Assembly (NCBI GenBank): GCA_910588425.1
Contig: CAJUPM010000001.1
Location: 216,694 to 280,693, forward strand
Length of the DNA stretch: 64,000 nucleotides
DNA from: an uncultured Christensenellaceae bacterium
Lineage (GTDB): Bacteria > Bacillota > Clostridia > Christensenellales > Christensenellaceae
Reading direction: 5' to 3'
The position numbers were made by a program, and so were the translations under genes. The notes below the pieces were generated by a model. It was given only the letters and a program-made list of their open reading frames with translations. It made no database searches and was not told the DNA's origin. Every line of letters begins with the position of its first letter. The stretch's first letter is position 1. Shown here piece after piece: positions 1-9,403 of this stretch.

Positions 1-1
1 G

Positions 2-184
2 CCGGCGGTGGATTACGTCATCCGCACCAGCGGCGAACTGCGCATGAGCAATTTCCTGCCCTATCAGGCGGCATATGCCGAGCTCTGCTTTACGCAGACG
101 CTTTGGCCGGATTTTGATGCGGAACAGTATGTGCAGGCGCTGCGGGAATACGCCGGAAGAAACCGGCGGTTTGGAGGGATCTGA
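2..184 (+). CDS. uppS: Isoprenyl (undecaprenyl) diphosphate synthase, C-terminal 60 residues
   Basis: This is the 3' end of a cis-prenyltransferase gene that begins before the window. The enzyme condenses isopentenyl diphosphate units to make undecaprenyl diphosphate, the lipid carrier for cell wall synthesis. The visible part holds the family signature IRTSGELRMSNFLPYQ followed by AYAELCF, which contributes diphosphate and Mg binding in known UppS enzymes, and then LWPDF. The TGA stop overlaps the cdsA start by one base (TGATG), so the two are translationally coupled. The order uppS-cdsA-dxr-rseP is typical of Firmicutes. Confidence 0.95.
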   Translation, partial: PAVDYVIRTSGELRMSNFLPYQAAYAELCFTQTLWPDFDAEQYVQALREYAGRNRRFGGI

Positions 185-987
185 TGTTTATTACAAGGAC
201 GATTGTCGGCCTTCTGGCGGCGGCGCTGCTGCTGGGCATCGTGCTGCTGCATGGCGCTTATATTCAGGCGGCAGTGGTGATCGCGGCGCTGATCATGGAA
301 TATGAGATGATCAAGACCATCAAAGCCAGCGGAAAGATTCAGCCGATTGCGCCGGTGTTATATGCCGTAACGCTGGCACTGCCCGTTTTGACCTACTTCT
401 TTTCGGATATTGGCGCGGTTTATGCGCTGGTTGGCGGGCTATTGGCGCTCTTTATCTGCGGGATCACCTGCAAGCGCTACAACATGGAGAGCGTTTGTTA
501 CAGCGTATTTGCCATGTTTTACCCGCAGTTCCTCGCGCTTTTCCTCTATAAGATGGTGCTGGTTTCGGATGTGGCAAAAAGCCAGCTGATGATTTTTACG
601 GCCTTTGCCGCGGCCATCTGCGAGGATACGCTGGCCTACTACACGGGCAGGCTGTTTGGCAAGCACAAGCTTTGCCCGGAGATTAGCCCGAAAAAGACCA
701 TTGAAGGCGCGGCGGGCGGTTTGATTGGCGGCATCATCGGGACGGTCGCTTTGGCGCTGATTTTGGGGCACCAGGGCATCGGCATTGGGTGGTATGTGCT
801 GCTGGGGGCTGTCTTGGGCACGCTCTGCCAGTTTGGCGATTTGGCGGCTTCGCTCATCAAGCGGCAGTTTGGCGCCAAGGATTTTGGCAACCTGCTTCCC
901 GGGCACGGCGGGCTGATGGATCGGCTGGACAGCACGATTTTCATCCTGCCGGTGGTCTGGCTCTTCTTCTATCTGTTTGGGATGTAG
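184..987 (+). CDS. cdsA: Phosphatidate cytidylyltransferase
   Basis: This membrane enzyme makes CDP-diacylglycerol from phosphatidic acid and CTP, the branch point of phospholipid synthesis. The 267-residue product has about eight hydrophobic segments and carries the full CdsA signature near its C-terminus, roughly residues 224-250 (SLIKRQFGAKDFG then PGHGGLMDRLDS), which includes the catalytic Asp and Lys positions. The length is normal for the family. GGAGGG at 173-178 lies 5 nt before the ATG. A strong terminator follows, so the uppS-cdsA transcript probably ends here in part, ahead of dxr. Confidence 0.97.
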   Translation: MFITRTIVGLLAAALLLGIVLLHGAYIQAAVVIAALIMEYEMIKTIKASGKIQPIAPVLYAVTLALPVLTYFFSDIGAVYALVGGLLALFICGITCKRYNMESVCYSVFAMFYPQFLALFLYKMVLVSDVAKSQLMIFTAFAAAICEDTLAYYTGRLFGKHKLCPEISPKKTIEGAAGGLIGGIIGTVALALILGHQGIGIGWYVLLGAVLGTLCQFGDLAASLIKRQFGAKDFGNLLPGHGGLMDRLDSTIFILPVVWLFFYLFGM

Positions 988-1002
988 GAAGGAAGCGGCC
1001 CC

Positions 1003-1029
1003 AAAAGAGCGCTGGTCTGCGCTCTTTTT
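1003..1029 (+). terminator. Rho-independent terminator after cdsA
   Basis: A perfect 10-bp stem (AAAAGAGCGC / GCGCTCTTTT) with the six-base loop TGGTCT runs straight into a T tract. It lies 15 nt after the cdsA stop. Confidence 0.9.
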
Positions 1030-1122
1030 CATAACAGATAGAAAACGGGGAAATGACAATAAAGACAGGCAGCGGGGCCGCGGTGATAGAGAGCGGGGAA
1101 GCCCGCATCCGCCATCGATTTG

Positions 1123-1416
1123 ATGATGACAGTGAAATATGAGACGGGATGCGGCAAAATCGCCCTGAATAAAGAGGCGTTTGTCCCGGAATTTTTCATC
1201 CTCAGCAGGCAGATTGCAGGGGAAGTTTTGGAGAAGTTTATCACCTATCGGACCTGGCTGGCAATCTGCGGAGATTTTTCCAGATATACCAGTGGGCCGC
1301 TCAGAGATTTCATCTATGAGAGCAACCGCGGGAAGGATATTTTCTTTGCAGAAGGCTGGGAGCAGGCGTTTCAGCGGCTGGGCGCAGAGCAGGCAGAACA
1401 GTTTGCCGGAAAATGA
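1123..1416 (+). CDS. Small hypothetical protein between cdsA and dxr
   Basis: This open frame of 97 codons fills most of the 452-base gap between cdsA and dxr. It has an ordinary amino acid mix with hydrophobic and aromatic residues (for example EAFVPEFFILSRQIAGEV and FITYRTWLAICGDF), and its codon use resembles the neighbours. I recognise no family, membrane segment or motif. ATG codons at 1123 and 1126 are possible starts, and TTG at 1120 could also serve, but none has a convincing ribosome binding site. It could be a small orphan gene or the remnant of a longer gene. The 132 bases between cdsA and this frame hold only the terminator. Confidence 0.4.
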   Translation: MMTVKYETGCGKIALNKEAFVPEFFILSRQIAGEVLEKFITYRTWLAICGDFSRYTSGPLRDFIYESNRGKDIFFAEGWEQAFQRLGAEQAEQFAGK

Positions 1417-1439
1417 CACGATAGAATCGGAGAAAAAAC

Positions 1440-2591
1440 GTGAGACGAAAGAAGATTGCCGTATTAGGCGCGACGGGTTCGATTGGCACGAGCACTTTGG
1501 CCGTGCTGCGGGATTTGCAGGAAGAATATGAGGTTTATGCGCTTTCAGCGCACCGGAACATGGCGCTTTTTGCGGAGCAGATTCGGGAGTTTGCGCCCAA
1601 AGCCGCCGCGGTTACGGATGAGCAGTGCGCCAAGGATTTCCGGGCAGAAGGGGTAGAGCTTTTTGCGGGAGAGAAGGGGTTGATTCAGATCTGCGATGGG
1701 GCGGATCTTGTGATCTTGGGTGTGGTTGGCGTGGCGGGGCTGCCGGTTTTTGAGCATTGTTTGCGATCCGGCATTCCGGTGGCGCTGGCGACCAAGGAGG
1801 CGATGGTCTATGGCGGGCGGCTGGCCCGGGACCTGATGGAGCAGACGGGTACGCCTGTTTTGCCGCTGGACAGCGAGCTTTCGGCCATCTTCCAATGCCT
1901 GAAGGGCAACGAGATGTGCCCGCCCGAGGAGATTTTGCTCACGGCATCCGGCGGCCCTTTCCGGACCTGGCCGCTGGAGCGCATCCAGCAGGCGACGCTG
2001 GAGCAGGCGCTGAGACACCCCAACTGGAGCATGGGAGCGAAGATCACCATCGACAGCGCGACCATGGCCAACAAAGGGCTGGAGATCATGGAGACGCGCT
2101 GGATGTTCGACATTGCGCCTGAGAAGATCACGGTTGTGGTGCACCCGGAGAGCATCGTGCATTCGGCGGTGCGGTTTGCAGATAATTCGGTGATGGCGCA
2201 GCTGGGCGTTCCGGATATGAAGCTGCCCATTGCATATGCGCTGGGGCATCCGGGGCGGCGCAAAAACAGCGTGGAGAAGCTAGATTTTTTCCAGATCGGC
2301 GCGCTGCACTTTGAGCAGCCGGATCTGAAAAAATTCCCCTGCCTGGCGCTGGCCATGCAGGCAACCCGGGGAGACGGATCGGCGCAGATGATCTTCAATG
2401 CGTCAAACGATGTGGCCGTGGAGCTGTTCCGCACCGGGGCTATCACGTTTTGGCAGATTTCCGAGGTCATCAGCCAGGCGATGGATCATTTCGCGGGCGT
2501 GCGCGCCAAAAGCTTTGACGAGATCTACGGCATCAACGAGCGCATCAAGGCGTATGTGCGCCAGCGGCATTTGCCGCAGGCGGGTAAATAA
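1440..2591 (+). CDS. dxr: 1-deoxy-D-xylulose 5-phosphate reductoisomerase
   Basis: This enzyme catalyses the first committed step of the MEP isoprenoid pathway, NADPH-dependent conversion of DXP to MEP. ispG, a later MEP step, lies two genes downstream. The 383-residue product shows the NADPH-binding GATGSIG near residue 9, the metal-binding D144-S145-E146, the LTASGGPFR loop, HPNWSMGAKITIDSAT and VVHPESIVHS. The residue after the DSE triad is Leu147, where characterised enzymes have His. The GTG start is supported by GGAG at 1429-1432. Confidence 0.97.
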   Translation: MRRKKIAVLGATGSIGTSTLAVLRDLQEEYEVYALSAHRNMALFAEQIREFAPKAAAVTDEQCAKDFRAEGVELFAGEKGLIQICDGADLVILGVVGVAGLPVFEHCLRSGIPVALATKEAMVYGGRLARDLMEQTGTPVLPLDSELSAIFQCLKGNEMCPPEEILLTASGGPFRTWPLERIQQATLEQALRHPNWSMGAKITIDSATMANKGLEIMETRWMFDIAPEKITVVVHPESIVHSAVRFADNSVMAQLGVPDMKLPIAYALGHPGRRKNSVEKLDFFQIGALHFEQPDLKKFPCLALAMQATRGDGSAQMIFNASNDVAVELFRTGAITFWQISEVISQAMDHFAGVRAKSFDEIYGINERIKAYVRQRHLPQAGK

Positions 2592-2676
2592 TTTGTGAAA
2601 CTTTGAAAAAAGCGACATGGCGGCGCGGCAAAAGGAGTATACTATACTCATCAACTTTGCGCGCAGGGAGGCTTAT

Positions 2677-3708
2677 TTGAATACAGTACTGGGAATTATA
2701 GGCGGGCTGTTGCTGCTCACATTTTTGGTCGTCGCCCATGAATTCGGGCATTTTAAAGCGGGCAGGGCCTGCGATATGCGGATAGAAGAATTTGCCGTGG
2801 GCTTTGGCCCCAAGCTGTTTTCCAAAGTGAAGGATGGCATTCGCTATTCCATCCGCGCATTGCCGCTGGGCGGGTTCGTCCAGTTTTACGGCGAGGATGC
2901 GCAGGAGGTTTTGGAAGAGCCCAGGGCGTTTAGCAACCGGCCCATCTGGCAGCGGTTTCTGACGCTGCTGGCGGGCCCGGCCATGAATATTTTGCTGGCG
3001 TTTCTGCTGACGGTGGGCGTGCTGGTGGGATACGGCGATTTTGTGCCCGTAGTGGCCAGCGTGCAGGAAGGGATGCCGGCGCAGCAGGCAGGCCTTAAGG
3101 AGGGCGACCGCATTGTCAGCGTGGATGGCAAGCGCATCGATTTCGCCATGGAGTTTGATGGAATCGATCTGGCAAAGAGCGGCGAGAGCGTGAATCTCGG
3201 CGTGGAGCGGGATGGCCAGCGGATGGAATTCGAGATTCCGTTTGAGTATAACGAGGCGGAAGGCCGCAACATGATCGGCATCACCTATTCCTCGGATACG
3301 CGCCAGCGTTTTGGCTTTTTTGAGGCAATCGGGCTTTCCTTCAAATGGATGTATCTGATTATCGCGCAGATGCTCTCTTTCCTTGGGAATCTGGTATTCC
3401 GCGGAAAGGGCGTCGAAGGGCTGGCCGGGCCAGTGGGCACGATTGGCATCGTCAGCCAGGCGGTGCGATCCGGGCCGGAAGTTTTCCTGCGCATTGCGAC
3501 GCTGCTCTCGGTGAACCTGGGCATCATGAACCTGCTGCCCATCCCCGGGCTGGACGGCGGCCGGATTTTGCTGCTGGGCGTGGAAAAGCTGCGGGGCAAG
3601 CCGCTGCCGCAGAATAAGGAAGGGCTGATCAATCTCATCGGCATGGGGCTGATGTTTCTGCTGATGATTTTCCTGACTTACCAGGATATTGCCCGTCTGC
3701 TTTCCTGA
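2677..3708 (+). CDS. rseP: RIP metalloprotease (site-2 protease, RseP/RasP type)
   Basis: This membrane-embedded zinc protease cleaves anti-sigma factors and leftover signal peptides inside the bilayer. The product is 343 residues with the zinc motif HEFGH near residue 22 in the first membrane helix, a central PDZ domain (GMPAQQAGLKEGDRIVSVDG) and the second metal motif NLLPIPGLDGG near the C-terminus. I chose the TTG at 2677 because AGGGAGG (2665-2671) lies 5 nt upstream and the protein then begins just before the first helix. An in-frame ATG at 2617 would add 20 residues without a good binding site. The dxr-rseP order is conserved in Firmicutes. Confidence 0.95.
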   Translation: MNTVLGIIGGLLLLTFLVVAHEFGHFKAGRACDMRIEEFAVGFGPKLFSKVKDGIRYSIRALPLGGFVQFYGEDAQEVLEEPRAFSNRPIWQRFLTLLAGPAMNILLAFLLTVGVLVGYGDFVPVVASVQEGMPAQQAGLKEGDRIVSVDGKRIDFAMEFDGIDLAKSGESVNLGVERDGQRMEFEIPFEYNEAEGRNMIGITYSSDTRQRFGFFEAIGLSFKWMYLIIAQMLSFLGNLVFRGKGVEGLAGPVGTIGIVSQAVRSGPEVFLRIATLLSVNLGIMNLLPIPGLDGGRILLLGVEKLRGKPLPQNKEGLINLIGMGLMFLLMIFLTYQDIARLLS

Positions 3709-3733
3709 AATTTCAAAATATTTCTTTTTCGGC

Positions 3734-3761
3734 AAAAAAGCGCCTGGCAGGCGCTTTTTTT
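3734..3761 (+). terminator. Terminator after rseP
   Basis: An 11-bp perfect stem (AAAAAAGCGCC / GGCGCTTTTTT) with loop TGGCA ends in a T tract. It can work in both directions, but no gene converges here. Confidence 0.93.
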
Positions 3762-3815
3762 GATAGACGCGGGGAAGCGGGGCGCGAAAGAGGGGTTTTT
3801 GCCGCGCTCTTTTTA

Positions 3816-3824
3816 TGCTACAAT
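3816..3824 (+). promoter_or_regulatory. Extended -10 promoter for ispG
   Basis: TGC followed by TACAAT (-10 at 3819-3824) forms an extended -10 element just after the rseP terminator. The -35 region is a poor T-rich match. Transcription would start near 3831, only about 5 nt before the upstream in-frame ATG at 3836. This supports the TTG at 3890 as the true ispG start. Confidence 0.65.
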
Positions 3825-3889
3825 AGAAAAAATTCATGCCATTCGGGCAAAACGCCGAAGCTGGGAAGCCGGCAAAAGGGGGAGAAGGT

Positions 3890-4921
3890 TTGAAGCGGGA
3901 AATTAAAATAGGAAGCCGCGCCATTGGCGGGCACAACCCCATTCTCATCCAATCGATGACAAACACGGATACGGCAGATATTCCGGCGACGCTGGCGCAG
4001 ATGGCCGCGCTGGAGGCGGCGGGCTGCGAGATTGTGCGCGTCGCTGCTTACGACATTGCGGCGGCAAAGGCCATTGCCCAGCTGAAAAAAGGGACAGCCA
4101 TGCCCATCGTGGCGGACGTGCACTTCGATTATCAGATTGCCCTGGCGGCGATTGAGGCTGGGGCGGATAAGATCCGCATCAATCCGGGCAATATTGGCAG
4201 CGAGGAGAAGATACGCTGTGTGGCAGATGCGGCAAAGGAGCGGGGCATTCCCATCCGCGTTGGGGCGAACACCGGCTCTCTGGCAAAGGAGTACCGCGGA
4301 AAAAAACGCAGTGATGCGCTGGTGGAAAGCGCGCTGGAGAACGTCCGCATTCTGGAAAAATGCGGTTTTTATGAGATTGTCGTTGCGCTCAAGGCTTCGG
4401 ATGTGCCTTCGACGGTTGCGGCATATGAGCGCATGGATGCGCTGGTGGACTACCCGCTGCATCTTGGCGTAACAGAGGCGGGAGGGCTGAACAGCTCCTG
4501 CATCAAATCGGCCATGGGCATTGGCGCGTTGCTCTTGCAGGGCATCGGCGATACGCTGCGCGTTTCGATTACAGGCGATCCCGTGCTGGAAGTGGGTGTG
4601 GCAAAAGATATTCTGCGCTTTGCCGGCAAACGCAGTTTTGGCCCGGAGATCATCTCCTGCCCGACCTGCGCACGCACCAAGGTTGGCCTGGAACGGCTGG
4701 TGCGGGAAGTGGAGCGGCTGGCAAAGCCCATTCAAAAACCGCTCAAAATTGCCGTGATGGGATGCGTGGTCAACGGACCGGGAGAGGCAAGAGATGCGGA
4801 CATTGGCATCGCCGGAGGGGAAGGCGAAGGGCTGATTTTCCTCAAAGGCAAGCCGGCGCTGAAGGTTTCAGAGGAGAAACTGTTGGGAGAATTTGAGCGG
4901 CTGCTGAATACATTGGTTTAA
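3890..4921 (+). CDS. ispG: 4-hydroxy-3-methylbut-2-en-1-yl diphosphate synthase (IspG/GcpE)
   Basis: This is the iron-sulfur enzyme of the penultimate MEP pathway step, converting MEcPP to HMBPP. The 343-residue product starts with KREIKIGSRAIGG and contains IQSMTNTDT, the TIM-barrel segment RINPGNIG, and the C-terminal 4Fe-4S ligands in CPTCART and MGCVVNGPGEARDADIG. The TTG start at 3890 sits 5 nt after GGGGGAG (3878-3884). The in-frame ATG at 3836 lies almost at the predicted transcription start and is unlikely to be used. Confidence 0.96.
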   Translation: MKREIKIGSRAIGGHNPILIQSMTNTDTADIPATLAQMAALEAAGCEIVRVAAYDIAAAKAIAQLKKGTAMPIVADVHFDYQIALAAIEAGADKIRINPGNIGSEEKIRCVADAAKERGIPIRVGANTGSLAKEYRGKKRSDALVESALENVRILEKCGFYEIVVALKASDVPSTVAAYERMDALVDYPLHLGVTEAGGLNSSCIKSAMGIGALLLQGIGDTLRVSITGDPVLEVGVAKDILRFAGKRSFGPEIISCPTCARTKVGLERLVREVERLAKPIQKPLKIAVMGCVVNGPGEARDADIGIAGGEGEGLIFLKGKPALKVSEEKLLGEFERLLNTLV

Positions 4922-5014
4922 AAGAAACTGGCGGGCTATGAGACAGCAAGCAGGAATAGGGGCGCGTAAATCCAGATGCGCGGCTTGGTATGCAGGCGAA
5001 GCGGAGAGCGGGAA

Positions 5015-8000
5015 ATGGAAGCAAGGACATCGATACATCCGGATATGGGATATACCCCGAGCGGGGTGCGGCAGGTCGTTTTGAATATACTTGCAAAAAA
5101 GCAGGAGACGGCGCAGATTGCCTATGAGCGCATGGCATACAGCCGCGCCCGGGGGCAGTATGTGATCTTTTTATCCAGCGGGCAGTATATGGAGATGGCG
5201 CAGCTGTTCCGTCTGCGCAGGGAAATTGGCGCGCAGCTGCCCGAGTTGCAGAATTTTGAGGTGATCGTGCGCCAGCCTGCCGCGCTTTTGGAGGATGGGG
5301 CGCTTTTAGAGCGCACTATCCGCGAATTTCTGATTGCGGAAGAGCCGGGGCTGATTCCCTTTCTATGCCCATGCAGTTTTGCCAGAGAAGGAGATTTCCT
5401 CCACATCACTTTTGGCCGGGAGCTCGCCCCCGAGCTTTTTTCCCGCATGGGGGCGGCGGAAAAGCTGGAGCGGTTTTTGGAAGATTACTATGGGCTGAAG
5501 CTGAAAGTGAAAAAGCTGGCCTGTGATCTGAACACCCAGCAGCAGGAGGGGCAGAGCCAGAGCGCGGCGCAGATTTACACCGAGTTTGTCAAGAAAGATG
5601 CGCCGAAAAAGGCGCCGGCAAAGCCCAGAAAAGCGCCGTCCGCGCCGGCGGATGCGCCTTGGGAGACAGCCGCGCCGGCTCAGGCAAAACCGGCAGGCGG
5701 CGGGCAGAGCAGCCGGCCCTATGTGCGCAAAGCCCGGGGCATGGACGGAGATATTACAAAGATCGCGGATCTGCTGCCCGAGAACGAAGCGCTCATCGAA
5801 GGGGACATTCTCTCCGTCGAGACGCGGCTCATCCGGGACGGAAAAGATACCCTGCTGACGTTTGGGATTACGGACTACACTTCCTCCATCAAATGCAAGA
5901 AGTTTTTAAAAGGGACGACGGACGAACTGCTCAGCGTGATCAAAAAGGGGGAGCGCTTCAAAGTCCGCGGGAGAAATGTTTACGACACCTATGCCAGGGA
6001 ATACTGCTTCAACGTGCTGGGCGTACAGGAAACCAAAAAGACGGAACTGATGGATGACGCAGAGGAAAAGCGCGTGGAACTGCACCTGCATACCAACATG
6101 AGTGCGCAGGACGGCGTTTCGGGCGCAGAGGCTTATATCGCCCGGGCGGCAAAGTGGGGGCACAAAGCCATCGCCATCACGGATCACGGCGTGGTGCAGG
6201 CGTTCCCGGAGGCGGCAGGCGCGGCAAAAAAATACGGCATCAAAGTCATCTTCGGCATGGAGGCATACCTTGTCGACGATCAGAAGAAGATCTACGCAGG
6301 CAGGCAGGATCGCAGTTTTGACGACGAGTTCATCGTCTTTGATATCGAGACGACGGGACTGCGGCCGGATACCTGCGAGATCATCGAGATTGGCGCTGTG
6401 CGCGTCAAAAACGGCGAGATTTTAGATACGTTCGGCATGTTTGCACGGCCCAAAAACGGCGTGCCTTACGAGATTACCAAGCTGACGGGCATCACGGAGG
6501 CGATGGTGGAGGATGCGCCGGAAATCGAGGAGGTTATCGGGAAATTCTGGGCATTTGCCGGGGACGCCTGCCTGGTGGCGCACAACGCGGAGTTCGACAC
6601 GGCATTTGTGTTTAATAAGAGCCGCGCCATGGGCATCGAGGTGCACAGCGACGTTCTCGATACGCTGGCAGTCGCCCGGGCGCATTTGAAGGAGCTGAAG
6701 AGTTTTAGGCTCAACAAGCTCGGGGATCATTACGGCGTAACCTTCGGGCATCACAGGGCTGTGAACGATGCGGAGGCCACGGCGAAGATCCTGCTCTGCA
6801 TGTTTGCCGAGCTAAAGGAGCAGGGCGTGCAGACGCTGCAAGGGCTCAACTACATTGGGGATACCAAGGCCATTGCCCGCAGCGCGAAACCCTTCCACTC
6901 CATCATTTTATGCAAAAACAAGGCGGGGCTGGTCAACCTCTACAAGCTGGTTTCTCTGGGGCATCTGGAGTATTTCCACAACCGCCCGCGCATTCCAAAG
7001 AGCGTGATGGCACAGCACAGAGAGGGGCTCATCTTTGGCTCTGCCTGCGAGCAGGGCGAGATTTACCGCGCGGTTCTGGACGGCGCAGAGGACGAACGGC
7101 TGGAGGAGCTGGCGGGTTTTTACGATTACCTGGAAATTCAGCCGCACGGCAACAATGCTTTCCTCGTCCGGGAAGGCATGGTGGCGGACGAGGAGGAGCT
7201 CAGCGAGATCAACCGGCGCATCTGCCGCATTGCGGAAAAACTGGGCAAGCCCGTCTGCGCCACGACAGACTGCCATTTCCTGAACGAAGGGGACGCCTAT
7301 TTCCGACGCATTCTCATGGAGACGACTGGCTTTAAGGATGCGGATCAGCAGGCGCCGCTCTTTTTCAAGACGACGGGGCAGATGCTGGCGGGTTTTGCTT
7401 ACCTGGGCGAGGAAAAGGCCAGGGAAGTCGTCATTCAAAACCCGAATGCCATTGCGGAGCAGATTGAGCAGATCGAGCTGTTTCCGGGCGAGACGGCCAT
7501 GCCCTATATCGAAAACGCAGATAAGGAGATTTTAGAGCGGGCTTATGCCAAAGCCAAGCGGCTTTACGGCGATCCGCTGCCTGAAGTCATCGAAAAACGG
7601 CTGGACAAGGAGATGGGCAACATCATCCGAAATGGCTTCGCTGTGCTCTACTGGAGCGCCATGAAGCTGGTGGATAAATCCATGGAGGATGGATATCTGG
7701 TTGGCTCGCGCGGCTCTGTCGGCAGCTCTTTTGCGGCCTTTGCGGATGATATTACGGAAGTCAACCCGCTGCCGCCGCACTACCGCTGCCCAAACTGCAA
7801 GCACTACGATTTCGACGTGGACCGGGAGAAATACGGCTGCGGCGTGGATATGCCCGAAGCCTGCTGCCCGGTTTGCGGAACCAAATATATCGCGGATGGA
7901 TATGACATCCCGTTTGAGGTTTTCCTGGGGCTGAACGCGGATAAGGTTCCAGATATTGACCTGAACTTCTCGGGGGAATACCGCCCCCGGGCGAATAAAT

Positions 8001-9403
8001 ATGTAGAAGAGCTGTTCGGCGAGGAATACGTATTCCGAGCCGGGACGATTTCGGCTATTCAGGAGAACACGGCCAAGGGCATCGTCCGCAAATTCGCCGA
8101 GATGCACGAGATGCAGCTAAACAGCGCGGAGCTGGAGCGGCTGGCGGCGGGCATCAGCGGCGTCAAAAAGACCACGGGGCAGCACCCGGGCGGGCTGGTT
8201 ATTGTGCCGCACGGCCGGGAGATTTACGAGTTTTCGCCCATTCAGAAGCCTGCGGACAAGATGGCGGTGGATACCGTTACCACGCACTTCGACTTCAACT
8301 CCATGCACGATATTCTGATCAAGCTGGATATTCTCGGCCACGATAACCCGACGATGATCCGCATGCTGCAAGACCTCATCGGGTTTGACCCGCTGCAGAT
8401 TCCGCTGAGCGACCCGGAGACTATGTCGCTCTTTACCAGCACAAAGGCGCTGGGCATCACGCCCGAGCAGATCCGCGGCGTGCCGCTGGGTACGTTTGGA
8501 ATTCCGGAATTTGGCACGCCGGCGACCATGAATATCCTGAAGAAAACCAAGCCGACGACGCTTTCCGAGCTCATCCGCATTTCGGGCATTTCCCACGGCA
8601 CGGACGTTTGGAAGGGGAACGCGGAGGATCTCATTGACCAGGGCATTGCGCCGCTTTCCGGCGTCATCTGCACGCGGGACGACATCATGAATCACCTGGT
8701 CTATAAGGGTGTGGATCACAAAATGGCCTTCTTTATTATGGAGAGCGTCCGCAAAGGCAAATGGGCCAAAGGCAAGGAGAAGGACCAGGAGAAGATGGAG
8801 CAGGCCATGCGGGATGCCAACGTCGAGGAATGGTTTATCGAATCCTGCCGCAAGATTCAGTATATGTTCCCAAAGGCGCATGCCGTTGCATATGTTGTAA
8901 TGGCGCTGCGCATCGCCTACTGCAAAGTGCACTATCCGGCGGAGTTCTACGCGACGACGTTTACCATCAAGCTGGAGGATTTTGGCGCGCTGACCATTCT
9001 CGGGGGCATTCCTGCCATCAAGGCGCGGCTGCGGGAGCTAGACGAGCTGGGCATGAAAAAATCTGCCACGGAAAAGAGCGAGGGTGTGGTTTTGGAGCTG
9101 GCGCTGGAAATGCTGGAGCGCGGGCTCAAGTTTTTGCCAGTGGATCTCAAAAAGAGCAAAGCCAAACAGTTTACCCTGGAGGATGGCAAAATCCGCATGC
9201 CGTTTATGGCCGTGCCCCAGCTGGGCGACAAAGCGGCCGAGCTGCTGGAACAGGAAGCCTCCGAGGGAGATTTTCTCTCGGTGGAAGAGCTGAAAAAGAA
9301 GTGCAAGCTCTCCTCTTCGGTTTTGGATACCATGCGGGAGATGGGCTGCCTGGCAGGGTTGCCCGAAAAAGCGCAGCTGACGATTTTCGACGTGCTGGGC
9401 TAG
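5015..9403 (+). CDS. polC: DNA polymerase III alpha subunit, Gram-positive PolC type
   Basis: This is the main replicative DNA polymerase of Firmicutes, with built-in proofreading. The product is about 1462 residues, normal for PolC. Domains in order are an N-terminal region, an OB fold (around residues 250-350), a PHP domain starting with VELHLHTNMS near residue 355, an inserted DEDD 3'-5' exonuclease with FDIETTGL near 442, the rest of PHP, the polymerase core with GSRGSVGSSFAAF and the catalytic PDIDLNFSGE near 981, then fingers and C-terminal domains. A CxxC-type zinc cluster lies near CPNCKHYDF and CCPVCGTKY. ATG 5015 is 8 nt after GGAG (5003-5006). ATG 4976 is in frame but has no binding site. 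Confidence 0.98.
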   Translation: MEARTSIHPDMGYTPSGVRQVVLNILAKKQETAQIAYERMAYSRARGQYVIFLSSGQYMEMAQLFRLRREIGAQLPELQNFEVIVRQPAALLEDGALLERTIREFLIAEEPGLIPFLCPCSFAREGDFLHITFGRELAPELFSRMGAAEKLERFLEDYYGLKLKVKKLACDLNTQQQEGQSQSAAQIYTEFVKKDAPKKAPAKPRKAPSAPADAPWETAAPAQAKPAGGGQSSRPYVRKARGMDGDITKIADLLPENEALIEGDILSVETRLIRDGKDTLLTFGITDYTSSIKCKKFLKGTTDELLSVIKKGERFKVRGRNVYDTYAREYCFNVLGVQETKKTELMDDAEEKRVELHLHTNMSAQDGVSGAEAYIARAAKWGHKAIAITDHGVVQAFPEAAGAAKKYGIKVIFGMEAYLVDDQKKIYAGRQDRSFDDEFIVFDIETTGLRPDTCEIIEIGAVRVKNGEILDTFGMFARPKNGVPYEITKLTGITEAMVEDAPEIEEVIGKFWAFAGDACLVAHNAEFDTAFVFNKSRAMGIEVHSDVLDTLAVARAHLKELKSFRLNKLGDHYGVTFGHHRAVNDAEATAKILLCMFAELKEQGVQTLQGLNYIGDTKAIARSAKPFHSIILCKNKAGLVNLYKLVSLGHLEYFHNRPRIPKSVMAQHREGLIFGSACEQGEIYRAVLDGAEDERLEELAGFYDYLEIQPHGNNAFLVREGMVADEEELSEINRRICRIAEKLGKPVCATTDCHFLNEGDAYFRRILMETTGFKDADQQAPLFFKTTGQMLAGFAYLGEEKAREVVIQNPNAIAEQIEQIELFPGETAMPYIENADKEILERAYAKAKRLYGDPLPEVIEKRLDKEMGNIIRNGFAVLYWSAMKLVDKSMEDGYLVGSRGSVGSSFAAFADDITEVNPLPPHYRCPNCKHYDFDVDREKYGCGVDMPEACCPVCGTKYIADGYDIPFEVFLGLNADKVPDIDLNFSGEYRPRANKYVEELFGEEYVFRAGTISAIQENTAKGIVRKFAEMHEMQLNSAELERLAAGISGVKKTTGQHPGGLVIVPHGREIYEFSPIQKPADKMAVDTVTTHFDFNSMHDILIKLDILGHDNPTMIRMLQDLIGFDPLQIPLSDPETMSLFTSTKALGITPEQIRGVPLGTFGIPEFGTPATMNILKKTKPTTLSELIRISGISHGTDVWKGNAEDLIDQGIAPLSGVICTRDDIMNHLVYKGVDHKMAFFIMESVRKGKWAKGKEKDQEKMEQAMRDANVEEWFIESCRKIQYMFPKAHAVAYVVMALRIAYCKVHYPAEFYATTFTIKLEDFGALTILGGIPAIKARLRELDELGMKKSATEKSEGVVLELALEMLERGLKFLPVDLKKSKAKQFTLEDGKIRMPFMAVPQLGDKAAELLEQEASEGDFLSVEELKKKCKLSSSVLDTMREMGCLAGLPEKAQLTIFDVLG

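Noticed and set aside
439..1419. Minus-strand open frame of 326 codons opposite cdsA and the small orphan
   Set aside because: Low-complexity composition, no binding site, and antisense to the CdsA signature.
2638..2648. Overlapping TATACT copies before rseP as a promoter
   Set aside because: The only TTGAAA upstream is about 29 nt away, too far, and no -35 lies at 16-18 nt. rseP is probably cotranscribed with dxr.
2545..3966. Minus-strand open frame of 473 codons opposite rseP
   Set aside because: It crosses two genes and a terminator, has no motif, and is antisense to conserved protease motifs.
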